A stretch of DNA of 64,000 nucleotides, taken from NCBI GenBank assembly GCA_038206985.1, contig JBBRAH010000001.1, positions 132,091 to 196,090 of the forward strand. Direction: 5' to 3'. The DNA comes from CAXMST01 sp038206985. Lineage in GTDB: Bacteria > Actinomycetota > Thermoleophilia > Solirubrobacterales > 70-9. Below are positions 1-7,038 of the stretch, in pieces. A program made the translations under genes and the position numbers. The notes under the pieces were generated by a model. That model saw only the letters and a program-made list of their open reading frames with translations, did no database searches and was not told the origin of the DNA. Positions within the stretch are counted from its first letter, which is position 1; each line of letters starts with the position of its first letter.

Positions 1-279
1 GATCCGCTTCCAGACCGGCATCGTGTAGTAGGCGCGGTCGGCGACCTCCTCCGGAATGTCCTCCTCCGGGTTCATGCCGGTGATCTTCACGAAGCCGCCG
101 AGCGGGATCGCACCGATCCCGTATTCGGTCTCGCCCCGCTTGAAGCTGACCACCTTGGGCGGGAAGAAGAGGAAGAAGCGCTCGACCCGCATGCCGACGG
201 CCTTGGCGGCAACCATGTGCCCGGCCTCGTGCAGGATGACGAGCAGAGCGAAGCCGCTGATTGCCAGGACCCAGCTCAC
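1..279 (-). CDS. rseP: RseP-type site-2 protease (M50), 3' end outside window
   Basis: Membrane-embedded zinc metalloprotease that cleaves transmembrane substrates such as anti-sigma factors. Only the N-terminal 93 residues are in the window. The zinc motif HEAGH is at residues 17-21 (H17, E18, H21) inside the first hydrophobic segment, followed by a G-G-F-V-K-I loop as in RseP and SpoIVFB-like proteases. The GTG start at 279 overlaps the dxr stop (GTGA), so the two genes are translationally coupled; dxr-rseP is a widespread gene pair. The gene runs off the left edge, so the PDZ domain and second metal-ligand region cannot be seen. Family assignment is solid; the substrate is unknown. Confidence 0.9.
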   Translation of the reverse strand, partial: MSWVLAISGFALLVILHEAGHMVAAKAVGMRVERFFLFFPPKVVSFKRGETEYGIGAIPLGGFVKITGMNPEEDIPEEVADRAYYTMPVWKRI

Positions 280-1454
280 GAGGCTCCCCCGTTGGTAGTC
301 GTGCCGCTCAGTGCGGCTCCGAGCTCAGCGCTGATCGCGCCGGCGCGCTCGCGGGCCAGTTCGTCGGCGTCGAAGAGGTCCTCGAAGTGAGTCGGCCGCT
401 GGGCCGGAACCGCGTTGAGCGTGCGGTCGACCACCTCGGCGATAGCGGCGAACGGGAGCTCCCCGGCGAGGAAAGCGGCGACCGCGACCTCGTTAGCGGC
501 GTTGAGCACACAGGGCGCGGTTCCGCCAACCTCGCCGGCCTCGCGAGCCAGGCGCAGACAGGGGAACGTCTCCAGGTCGGGATGTTCGAAGGTGAGCTCG
601 CCGGCCGCAGCCAGATCGAGCGACTCGAGCGGCACGTCAGCGCGCTCCGGATGGTGCAGGGCGTAGCTGATCGGAACCCGCATGTCCGGATGGCCGAGGT
701 GGGCCAGCGTGGCGCCGTCGTTGAGGTGGATCAAGGAGTGGATCAGCGACTGTGGGTGGACGACCACGTCGATCCGCTCGTAGGGGATCCCGAACAGGTG
801 ATGGGCCTCGATCAACTCCAGGCCCTTGTTCATCAGCGTCGCCGAGTCGATCGTGATCTTGCCGCCCATCTTCCAGGTCGGGTGGGCGAGCGCGTCGTCG
901 CGGGTCACCTCGCTGAGGTCGGTACGGCCGCGGAACGGGCCACCGGAAGCGGTCAGCACGAGGCGGGTGACGTGGCCCGGCTGCTCGGAGGCGATCAGCT
1001 GAAAGAGCGCGGAGTGCTCGGAATCCACGGGCAGGATGCGGGCGTCGGCCGCCTCGGCCAGCGCGATGACCAGCTCGCCGCCGACCACGAGACTCTCCTT
1101 GTTGGCGAGCGCCAGGTCGATCCCGGCACTGAGCGTCGCGATGGTCGGGCCGAGCCCCGCCGAGCCGACGATCGCGTTGAGCACCAGGTCCGGCCCGGTG
1201 CGCTCGATCAGCTCGCGGACGCCGTCGGGACCACCGAGCACCTCGCCCTTCCAGCCCTCGCGAGCCCGGGCGGCGGCCTCGGGATCAGCCAGGGCGATCA
1301 CCGGCACGCCATGCGCCCCGGCCTGCTCGATCACGGTCGCCTCGCTCGAGTTGGCGCTCAGCCCGACCACGCGCAGCTCGTCGCTGCGCCCGATCACGTC
1401 GAGCGCCTGCACACCGATGGACCCTGTCGAGCCGAGTATCAAGACCTTCTTCAC
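276..1454 (-). CDS. dxr: 1-deoxy-D-xylulose 5-phosphate reductoisomerase
   Basis: Second step of the MEP isoprenoid pathway: NADPH-dependent conversion of DXP to 2-C-methyl-D-erythritol 4-phosphate, cytosolic. 393 aa, normal length. The nucleotide-binding motif GSTGSIG is at residues 8-14, ANKESL near 118-122, and the metal-binding PVDSEHS at 142-148 (D144, E146). The substrate-loop segment MNKGLELIEAHHLF follows. I chose the GTG at 1454 because it starts directly at the Rossmann strand; an upstream in-frame extension to 1535 adds 27 unsupported residues. In related genomes the gene lies immediately after cdsA. Here 5.6 kb of accessory DNA separates them, so this gene and rseP probably have their own promoter. 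Confidence 0.95.
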   Translation of the reverse strand: MKKVLILGSTGSIGVQALDVIGRSDELRVVGLSANSSEATVIEQAGAHGVPVIALADPEAAARAREGWKGEVLGGPDGVRELIERTGPDLVLNAIVGSAGLGPTIATLSAGIDLALANKESLVVGGELVIALAEAADARILPVDSEHSALFQLIASEQPGHVTRLVLTASGGPFRGRTDLSEVTRDDALAHPTWKMGGKITIDSATLMNKGLELIEAHHLFGIPYERIDVVVHPQSLIHSLIHLNDGATLAHLGHPDMRVPISYALHHPERADVPLESLDLAAAGELTFEHPDLETFPCLRLAREAGEVGGTAPCVLNAANEVAVAAFLAGELPFAAIAEVVDRTLNAVPAQRPTHFEDLFDADELARERAGAISAELGAALSGTTTNGGAS

Positions 1455-1565
1455 GGCGGCGGAGTTTAGGTACCCCCGGCTATCGGGCGAATAAAGCGGC
1501 TCTGGCGACCGGCTCTGGGAGGGTGCGCCACCCACTCCGTACTGTCTGCAACGTCTTCTGCCAGA

Positions 1566-1871
1566 TTGTCACCCTGGCCGCGACGGCGCCCTTCTCGCGA
1601 TCTCGTAGCCGTGCCGGCAAGGACCAGCAACGACACGGACCACTGCTACGCGGTACTGAGTTCAGCCGTGGCGCATCCCAAGAACGCCACGACGGCCTGC
1701 CGCTCCGCGGTCGCCGGCCCGGGACACGCTGTCCACACACTCACGACGAGCAGGCGCTGCCCGACCGAGCTGCTCGTCCCCTCCGCGTTCACCGTCGAGG
1801 TCCGAAACAAGGCCGTCATCGAAATCCGCCTCCCCGTCGGCTGCCCCGGGTTCCGCGGAACCGCCAAGTAG
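1566..1871 (+). CDS. Possible small Cys-containing protein or gene remnant
   Basis: 101-codon frame from a TTG with strong G/C preference at third positions and a Cys/Thr/Val-rich product, which looks more like coding DNA than its competing frames. It has no recognisable domain, no signal peptide at the chosen start and no ribosome binding site. The last codons and stop lie within the GGTTCCGCGGAACC repeat, so the 3' end may have been created by the repeat. It could equally be the 3' remnant of a longer secreted-protein gene. Low confidence. Confidence 0.22.
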   Translation: MSPWPRRRPSRDLVAVPARTSNDTDHCYAVLSSAVAHPKNATTACRSAVAGPGHAVHTLTTSRRCPTELLVPSAFTVEVRNKAVIEIRLPVGCPGFRGTAK

Positions 1872-1985
1872 GAGTCCGGTTTCTGAAGCCTGCCGCCCAG
1901 CACGCGCCGTTGAGTGTTGAGTCTCGCGCAATTGACCATAAGACCCCACCCCGTCGGCGCACCATCGAAAGGACCTCCCCAATCG
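1849..1985. repeat. Palindrome-containing dispersed repeat, copy 1
   Basis: Begins with the 14-bp perfect palindrome GGTTCCGCGGAACC (1849-1862). An 18-bp core (1849-1866) is identical to 2677-2694. Similarity continues imperfectly downstream through shared blocks: AGTCCGGT, TCTCGCGC, a CA-n-TGACC block, and CACCATCG followed by AAGGACCTCC-like sequence near 1960-1978, matched near 2785-2805. No encoded protein is evident. It behaves like a non-autonomous or decayed element; the family is not recognised. Confidence 0.6.
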
Positions 1986-2032
1986 GGGCTACGGCAGGCA
2001 TAGGAGTTCCGCAGTCCGGGTAGGACTCGAGC

Positions 2033-2587
2033 GTGGTCAGCGATTCGCGCAGAAGCACCCTGCTGGTCTTTGCGCCCGCCCTGGCTCTGCCAGTCGCCGG
2101 CGCGCTCGTAGCCGTGAGTGGAAACCTGCGGGTGCCGGCAGTCGTTCTTGCGACGCTTGCTTTGCTCGCCTCGCTCATCGGGGCTGCGCAGTTAGTCGCC
2201 AACGCGACTGAGCTCTCACCGTCTGCACAACGACGCTGGTATCTGCTCATATTCTTGCTCCCGTTCCTGGTCGGTCCGCTGATCCTCTGGGGTCGGCTGG
2301 CAGCACCCAGCCCGGAACGTCCACCTAGCTCTACCCGGAGGCGACGCTCCGCCCGCGGCTCCTACTACCGCTTCATCGATGCGACGATGCCTTACTACGG
2401 AGCCCTGATGTTGATCGGGGGATTCATCGCGCTGCTTGCATCAGATGACGCTCTAAAGGCGGGCTTCGCGGTGTTGGTGGGAGCAGCGATCTTGCTCATG
2501 AGGGCGTGGGAGCACCAAGCCGTAGCTCGGCAGAGGGAGGCGCGACTTAGCGACCTCGGACGTGAGCGTCGAGGCGATCACGGCTAG
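2033..2587 (+). CDS. Small multi-pass membrane protein, function unknown
   Basis: 184 aa with about five hydrophobic segments: near residues 9-29, 33-54, 69-88, 120-140 and 145-160. An Arg/Ser-rich cytoplasmic loop (about 95-112) lies between the third and fourth, and the C-terminus is charged. No known domain is recognised. The GTG start at 2033 lacks a clear ribosome binding site; the frame has coding-like composition throughout. The stop codon is 14 bases before the repeat copy at 2602, the same arrangement as at the end of the 5516-6025 gene. It may belong to the accessory insert between dxr and cdsA. Confidence 0.6.
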   Translation: MVSDSRRSTLLVFAPALALPVAGALVAVSGNLRVPAVVLATLALLASLIGAAQLVANATELSPSAQRRWYLLIFLLPFLVGPLILWGRLAAPSPERPPSSTRRRRSARGSYYRFIDATMPYYGALMLIGGFIALLASDDALKAGFAVLVGAAILLMRAWEHQAVARQREARLSDLGRERRGDHG

Positions 2588-3179
2588 AACCGCGCTTTGT
2601 CTCCTCGCGCAAAGCACCGGTTCCGACACACTCTCGCAACCCACCTCACCCCACAGGGGGAGGTTCCGCGGGCACCGGTTCCGCGGAACCGCCACGCGGC
2701 AGTCCGGTCATCCAGATCTGCTGTCCACGCGTACCGTGAACGGGTGCTTCTCGCGCTTTTCACAATGACCGCATCGTGGCGAAGGCACCATCGGAAAGAA
2801 CCTCCTCCGGCTGGGCAACCATGCGTCTGTGACCCCTCGGCCATGTCAGTCGTCCGGACCGGAGAGCCGTGGGTCCAAGATGCGCCCCACGACCGTACCC
2901 GCACTCTCCGCGTTCACCGGCTCCCGCCACGCGCCCGCATCGATGCCTGTCGTGCGGACGGAGATCGGATCTGCCCACCTGGGCTCGCAATGACGCCGTC
3001 GATGTCGAGCTGTGGATGCCGCGTGAATACTGACCCACCTGCGCCGGTCCAATAGATCGGCCAGAAAGGCTCCACCTGCTGATTGGTCAGATCGTGGCGA
3101 GAGGCGAGCGCCGAGCGGCGCCCGCCCTTCTCTTGGTCTGGTTGCATCACAGATCGGACGCCCGAGGCACCTAGGAGAT
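2588..3179. other. Non-coding part of accessory insert
   Basis: 592 bases holding the second copy of the repeat (2602-2810), then about 370 bases with no convincing gene in any frame. The segment 3010-3110 has lower, non-coding-like composition and may include the promoter of the downstream sigma-factor gene. Short matches between this stretch and 1950-1985 suggest decayed mobile DNA. I recognise no transposase or integrase domain. Confidence 0.45.
2602..2810. repeat. Composite dispersed repeat, copy 2
   Basis: Two repeat modules side by side. Module B (2602-2671) matches 6029-6099 in the same orientation, with 34 identical consecutive bases (2638-2671 = 6066-6099) and good similarity upstream. 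Module A (2677-2810) starts with the palindrome GGTTCCGCGGAACC and matches 1849-1985. The module begins just after a stop codon, as does the copy at 6029. No protein product is supported. Confidence 0.7.
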
Positions 3180-3761
3180 ATGACCACCACCGAGAACCCC
3201 CTCGACGCACTGCGTCGCTCTGGCGAGGACCATGAGTCATTCGCGCCGTTCTACCGCACCTACTTCGAACCAATCCTGGGCTACATCGCTCGCCGGGTCC
3301 ATGACCCCGAGGTGGCCGTCGATCTGACCGCGGAAGCCTTCGCACAGGCGTTCCTGGACCGCACCCGATTCCGGGGAACAAGCCGGCAAGAGATGGAAAG
3401 CTGGATCTACCGGATTGCCGAACATCAGCTCACCCACTTCTTCCGCAAGGGCAAGTCGCGGACCAAGGCGATGGAGAAGCTCCAGATCGAGCGGCCCGTT
3501 CTCGACCAGGCTCGCCGGGACGCGATCGAGGAGCTTGCCGAGACCGACGAACTGCGTGCCTCGCTGCGGGCTGGACTCGCGCAGATCTCAGAGGTTCAAC
3601 GGCAGGCGATCGGGATGCGTGTCCTCGAGGACATGAGCTATGGCGAGATCGCTGATCGCCTGCGGATCACGGAGGCGGCGGCTCGCGCTCGCGTCTCAAG
3701 GGCGCTACGGGCGCTAGCTAACTCACTTGAACACAACCGGATCGCAAAGGAGACGACATGA
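3180..3761 (+). CDS. ECF-type RNA polymerase sigma factor
   Basis: 193 aa. A sigma-70 region 2 (about residues 20-92, with the YIARRVHDPEVAVDLTAEAFA helix typical of region 2.1-2.2) is followed by region 4 (about 128-182, helix-turn-helix around SYGEIADRLRITEAAARARVSRAL). Directs RNA polymerase to a small regulon, normally while released from a membrane partner. The ATG at 3180 is preceded by AGGAG at 3172-3176. Its stop overlaps the start of the next gene (ATGA), whose product has one TM segment and is the obvious candidate regulator. A second, paralogous sigma/TM pair lies 0.7 kb downstream. Autoregulation is likely but no promoter motif was identified. Confidence 0.9.
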   Translation: MTTTENPLDALRRSGEDHESFAPFYRTYFEPILGYIARRVHDPEVAVDLTAEAFAQAFLDRTRFRGTSRQEMESWIYRIAEHQLTHFFRKGKSRTKAMEKLQIERPVLDQARRDAIEELAETDELRASLRAGLAQISEVQRQAIGMRVLEDMSYGEIADRLRITEAAARARVSRALRALANSLEHNRIAKETT

Positions 3762-4180
3762 ATAGCGATGGCAATGAGACGGGGCAGTCCCTGCGGGAAC
3801 TCCGCGATGAGCTCGAGTCGAACCTGATCAACGAGAGGACCGCCGGGACTCGGTCAAGGCCCACGCTTGGCGTCCTCTCGAAGCTGCCCTCGAAAGCTGC
3901 GCCACTCCTTGTTGGCGCCGCGTTCGTCGCCGGCGGAGCGGGCATTGCCGTTGCTGCAATCGTCAACAACGAGCCGACAACCCAGCAGACGGTCCCGCAA
4001 CTGATCGCGATCACGACGGCGTCTGGCGAACGCGTGGAGTTCAACTGCGAGGCGGACCGCCAGTTCTTTTACGATCAGGTCGGCGGCCAAGGTTCAGCGG
4101 CGATCGAGGATCCGGACTACTCTGAGCCGCTCCCGAGCCCCCCAGAGGGAATCTGCGTCGGTTCGCCCACGCTGCCCTGA
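3758..4180 (+). CDS. Single-TM protein paired with ECF sigma factor (candidate anti-sigma)
   Basis: 140 aa: a short acidic cytoplasmic N-terminus (about 1-42) with a heptad-like LRELRDELE stretch, one TM helix (about 46-70), and an exported C-terminal part with two Cys residues. Starts by ATGA overlap with the sigma gene, so expression is coupled. No zinc-binding HxxxCxxC motif of classical ZAS anti-sigma factors is present and no other domain is recognised. The role as anti-sigma factor or sensor is inferred only from position and topology. The later pair (4917-6025) has the same layout with a divergent partner. Confidence 0.75.
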   Translation: MNSDGNETGQSLRELRDELESNLINERTAGTRSRPTLGVLSKLPSKAAPLLVGAAFVAGGAGIAVAAIVNNEPTTQQTVPQLIAITTASGERVEFNCEADRQFFYDQVGGQGSAAIEDPDYSEPLPSPPEGICVGSPTLP

Positions 4181-4223
4181 CGGGCCGCATCACCTAGCGG
4201 CGGGGCCGAGCATTGGTCGAGTG

Positions 4224-4256
4224 GCGGGCGGGTTGAGTTGCTTTCACCCCGCCTGC
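4224..4256 (+). terminator. Possible terminator after first sigma pair
   Basis: GCGGGCGGG (4224-4232) pairs with CCCGCCTGC (4248-4256), one G-U pair, with a 15-base loop. It lies 44 bases after the stop of the TM protein. There is no U-tract directly after it, so termination is only possible. Confidence 0.35.
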
Positions 4257-4433
4257 TCCGCTTCGCCTAACGTCTCAGCTACACAGGCGGGGCTACTGGC
4301 GTTGGGGTGGGGCACTTTTCAACCGGCCTTAAAAATCCAGACCCGACTAGCCCGGGCGAAGCCTAAGTGCCGAGATCTGGGCTAGGGCGGGACCCGAGTC
4401 GGCAGGCGCTGAGTGATGTGAAAGGATCGCCTC

Positions 4434-4766
4434 GTGAGGTGGGTGTTGGGTCTCGGAGCTGGCTGTGTCGTGGTTGCCGTCGGCGCAGTGATTGCCCTAT
4501 TTGGAATCGCCAGCTCCGAGTCGACCGTCTGTTCTGCACGGTTCGATGCGGAGGGCGCGGCTCGTGTCGCGGCTGTCGAGGGTGAGGCGGCTGGACTCGA
4601 GACGGAAGTAGACCCTCGGAACAAGCACGCCGTGGTTACGTTCAGGACCAGCGAGACGGGCAGCGACGCCGATGCTGGTATCGCTGAGTTTTTCCGCATC
4701 GCCCACAGCCACGACGGCAAGGTCGCTCACCCTGGCGGTTGCACCGTCAGGAGCTTCGCGGACTGA
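4434..4766 (+). CDS. Small membrane-anchored or secreted protein, unknown
   Basis: 110 aa with an N-terminal hydrophobic segment (about residues 3-27) acting as a signal or anchor, then a soluble extracytoplasmic domain with two Cys residues (about 33 and 104). GTG start at 4434 with AAAGGA eight bases upstream. It sits between the two sigma/TM pairs in the same direction. No known domain; it could be a target of, or partner for, the neighbouring sigma systems, which is inference from position only. Confidence 0.6.
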   Translation: MRWVLGLGAGCVVVAVGAVIALFGIASSESTVCSARFDAEGAARVAAVEGEAAGLETEVDPRNKHAVVTFRTSETGSDADAGIAEFFRIAHSHDGKVAHPGGCTVRSFAD

Positions 4767-4916
4767 CGTCCGGTGCGCGATCTCCCCGGGCGATCAGTGT
4801 GCTTCTTGCGCGAAGTGCAGCTGCAGCCCTGAGATCCTTAACAACCGCCACCCTCCCCTTCGGTGATCGGGGCACGGCACGTCACAGCGTCGGGCCCTTA
4901 TGCATCTGACCTACAG

Positions 4917-5519
4917 ATGGACCGATTGCAATCACAGGAGCCCGTGGCGGCAGCGCTGCTGCGCTCACGCCGAGAGCCCGATGCTTTCGAGCTCGTCTAC
5001 CGCCGACACGCGACAGGCTTGGTCGCTTTCGTGGCGCGCCGTGTCTACGACCTCGACACCGCCACCGACCTCGCGGCGGAGAGCTTCGCCCGCGCGTATC
5101 TGAAGCGCGCCAGCTTCCGCGGGGACACCGACGCGCAGGCTGCCGCCTGGCTCTACGCGGTCGCGCGACGAGAGATCCTGCAGTTCTTTCGTCGCAAGCG
5201 GATCGAGCTGCGAGCCCTGAACAAGCTCGGTCTTGAGCCGCCTCAGCTCACCGACTCCGATCAGGAACGTGTGCTCGAGCTAGCCGGCCTGGATGAGCTG
5301 CGGGCCACTGTGCGGGCCGAGCTCGAACAACTGAGTCAGCTCAACCGAGACGCGCTGCGCCTGCGCGTGGTCGACCAGCTGCCCTACGACCGGGTCGCGA
5401 AGCAGCTCGGGATCTCGCAGGCAACCGCACGGGCCCGCGTCGCCCGCGGAATGAAGGCACTCACAGCCGCCCTTGACGGATACGACGACGACTCACCCTT
5501 GAAGGAGGGACTCACATGA
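4917..5519 (+). CDS. Second ECF-type RNA polymerase sigma factor
   Basis: 200 aa from the ATG at 4917. Region 2 spans about 20-95 (VYRRHATGLVAFVARRVYD, then the DLAAESFARAY helix) and region 4 about 135-185, with the helix-turn-helix DRVAKQLGISQATARARVARG. The overall layout matches the sigma factor at 3180, so the two look like old paralogues. The start is uncertain: an in-frame GTG at 4863 would add 18 residues, and neither has a clear ribosome binding site. The stop overlaps the next start (ATGA). Probably controlled by the TM protein it overlaps. Confidence 0.88.
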   Translation: MDRLQSQEPVAAALLRSRREPDAFELVYRRHATGLVAFVARRVYDLDTATDLAAESFARAYLKRASFRGDTDAQAAAWLYAVARREILQFFRRKRIELRALNKLGLEPPQLTDSDQERVLELAGLDELRATVRAELEQLSQLNRDALRLRVVDQLPYDRVAKQLGISQATARARVARGMKALTAALDGYDDDSPLKEGLT

Positions 5520-6025
5520 CTGAAGCCGACAGCCAAGACAGTCGGGCGCGAGGACTCGAAGCATGGGGAGACGAGCTTGTCGGCGCAATCCGGGAGCAGC
5601 CGCCGAGGCCGCGCCGCGGCCGACTCGCAGCGATCGCGGCGGCCGTCCTCATCGCAGTGCCGGTTGGCTACGCGGTGGCTGATGGCCTCTCTGGGCCCGA
5701 ATCCGCCACCGACGAGCCCGTCCTCCTTGAAAAGGGCGAGACCGTGACCCTGGGCTACGTCGACCCGAAGACGGATCAGCCGGTGCTGTGCCCGGACGGC
5801 TCGTTGTTCACGGTGACTGCCGGACCCGATAGCCGGCCGGCTTCCTCTACCTGCTCGGACGGCTCTGTGCCGGCTCTCGTCACGGAGTACGAGAGGAAGC
5901 GGGAGGCATTTCTGCGTGACCCGCCGCCCGAGGCGTACGTCGGCTCGGCCAAGGGGGATGGTCCCGTTCTGAGCCTTGAGGATGCACCCCAGTTGCCGAC
6001 GTTCCGCGTCCCGCCAGCGGAGTGA
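5516..6025 (+). CDS. Single-TM protein paired with second sigma factor (candidate anti-sigma)
   Basis: 169 aa: cytoplasmic N-terminus about 1-38 with an Arg/Pro-rich stretch before one TM helix (about 40-58), then an exported domain with two Cys residues and a C-terminal Pro-rich tail. GAAGGAGG lies 8 bases before the ATG, which overlaps the sigma stop (ATGA). No ZAS zinc motif or known domain. Topology and coupling parallel the 3758-4180 gene, though sequence similarity between the two exported domains is weak by eye. The stop is followed three bases later by the repeat copy at 6029 and then a terminator at 6205. Confidence 0.75.
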   Translation: MTEADSQDSRARGLEAWGDELVGAIREQPPRPRRGRLAAIAAAVLIAVPVGYAVADGLSGPESATDEPVLLEKGETVTLGYVDPKTDQPVLCPDGSLFTVTAGPDSRPASSTCSDGSVPALVTEYERKREAFLRDPPPEAYVGSAKGDGPVLSLEDAPQLPTFRVPPAE

Positions 6026-6028
6026 GCC

Positions 6029-6110
6029 TCCTCGCGCGATTCACCTATGCCGGACACATTCTCGTAACCCACCTCACCCCACAGGGGGAGGTTCCGCGGA
6101 ACCGGAACCG
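6029..6110. repeat. Dispersed repeat, copy 3
   Basis: 6029-6099 matches 2602-2671 in direct orientation, including 34 identical consecutive bases (6066-6099). It runs straight into the palindrome GGTTCCGCGGAACC (6090-6103), which in copy 2 is separated from this module by six bases. The two direct copies flank the 3.4 kb that carries both sigma/TM pairs. Confidence 0.7.
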
Positions 6111-6204
6111 CGACCAGCATTGCTTTTGCGCGGCTGGCTTGATTGTTCCGCCGCTTGCCCGCTAATCTGTATTCACTTGCTCCAGGTGCTTAGGGATCTG
6201 GAGC

Positions 6205-6228
6205 GGAAGCCGCCTCCGGGCGGCTTCC
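6205..6228 (+). terminator. Rho-independent terminator after second sigma operon
   Basis: GGAAGCCGCC (6205-6214), loop TCCG, GGCGGCTTCC (6219-6228): a perfect 10-bp stem followed on the plus strand by TCATTTCT. It ends exactly where the convergent NYN gene stops (6229), so it may serve both directions. Confidence 0.7.
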
Positions 6229-6862
6229 TCATTTCTGGGACCGCCAGGTGGGTGGCCGCTTGACCAACTGAAAGCTCTCGTCGGTGGCCGGGTCTGGCAA
6301 TTGGCAGGCCTCAAGCAGTTCTTCGTGGATCGTCTTGATCGCATCCGCGCCCACCGCTCGCCGGAGGCCATCACGATTCCTCGGGCTGGCGATCACCAGC
6401 CTGACTCCAAAGCGGCTACGGATCAGCCGCAACGGCTCCTCCAGGTCGTGGTCGTCGGAGATCACAAGGGCGATATCGAGCTCGCCGTCGGCGGCGTCCA
6501 GCAGCAGGTACGTTGCGAGATTGACGTCGGAGCCCTTCTCCTCGGGCACTCGCACGTCGACCAACTCGGGCGGATCAGTCCCCGCCAGTTGCAGCCGGCG
6601 GGTCTTGGTCTGGAACTTGCCCTGGTGGATGGCCAAGCCATCTAGGCCTGAGAGTGCTCTCCAGTAGACGTCCTGGCGCTGCGGCTGTCCGGGATCCAGT
6701 GAGCCGCCGACCCGAGCCGAGAAGTAGCGAACCAGCGTCAGATCAGCATCAGGGAGAAGGCGTTCACAACATCACGCGGGGATCCAGCCACTTGCAGTGC
6801 GGGCGATGCTCGAGGGCACCGTGGTAGAGGTTGAAACCGTCGATGTAGGCCCGGGCGCGCAC
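6229..6862 (-). pseudogene. NYN-domain RNase-like gene, frameshifted
   Basis: The intact part (6229-6636 and its upstream in-frame extension) encodes the second half of an NYN/PIN-like domain, including KGSDVNLATYLLLDAADGEL and an LVISDDHDL strand with acidic metal ligands. The first half is present in another frame: from GTG at 6862 it reads RAYIDGFNLYHGALEHRP, the typical NYN N-terminus with its catalytic Asp, and stops at a TGA near 6765. Removing one base, the A at 6766, joins both frames into one 210-aa protein. So this is a nearly intact NYN gene broken by a single-base insertion, or a sequencing error. It lies in the accessory insert and is convergent with the sigma operon. Confidence 0.75.
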
Positions 6863-7010
6863 CCGGGCGACGCTAGAGCACCGCGCACTCGGAAACGGCC
6901 GAGGGCAGTGTTGGTTTCGTGAGCTCTCGCCGTGCCTGAGTTTGTGTTGCTTTCGTGGTGAGAGGGCGCCGTCAGCCGGAGCGAATCATTGTGCTTTCGC
7001 CCAAAAGCAA

Positions 7011-7035
7011 CATCCCGGCCGGGCCGGCCGGGATG
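7011..7035 (-). terminator. Terminator of the rpsB-cdsA operon
   Basis: CATCCCGGCC (7011-7020), loop GGGCC, GGCCGGGATG (7026-7035): a perfect 10-bp stem four bases beyond the cdsA stop. On the minus strand it is followed by TTGCTTTTGG. Its presence shows that transcription ends after cdsA and does not continue to dxr. Confidence 0.75.
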
Positions 7036-7038
7036 CCC

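Larger units (their letters stand above)
1455..2032. other. Left part of accessory insert, no confident gene
   Basis: 578 bases between dxr and a small membrane-protein gene. The only coding-like stretch is the weak candidate at 1566-1871. The right part (1849-1985) is a copy of the palindrome-containing repeat described separately. I see no tRNA and no recognisable transposase. The sequence must also hold the dxr promoter (minus strand), but I could not identify convincing -35/-10 boxes. Confidence 0.5.

Noticed and set aside
261..1469. Long plus-strand frame antisense to dxr
   Set aside because: Mirror of a GC-rich gene; product has no domain while the minus frame is a complete Dxr.
2611..2671. 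Plus-strand reading with an RHTLATHL stretch resembling the end of a tyrosine recombinase
   Set aside because: Only a few residues match, the second copy (6029) differs at key positions, and no upstream catalytic domain is present.
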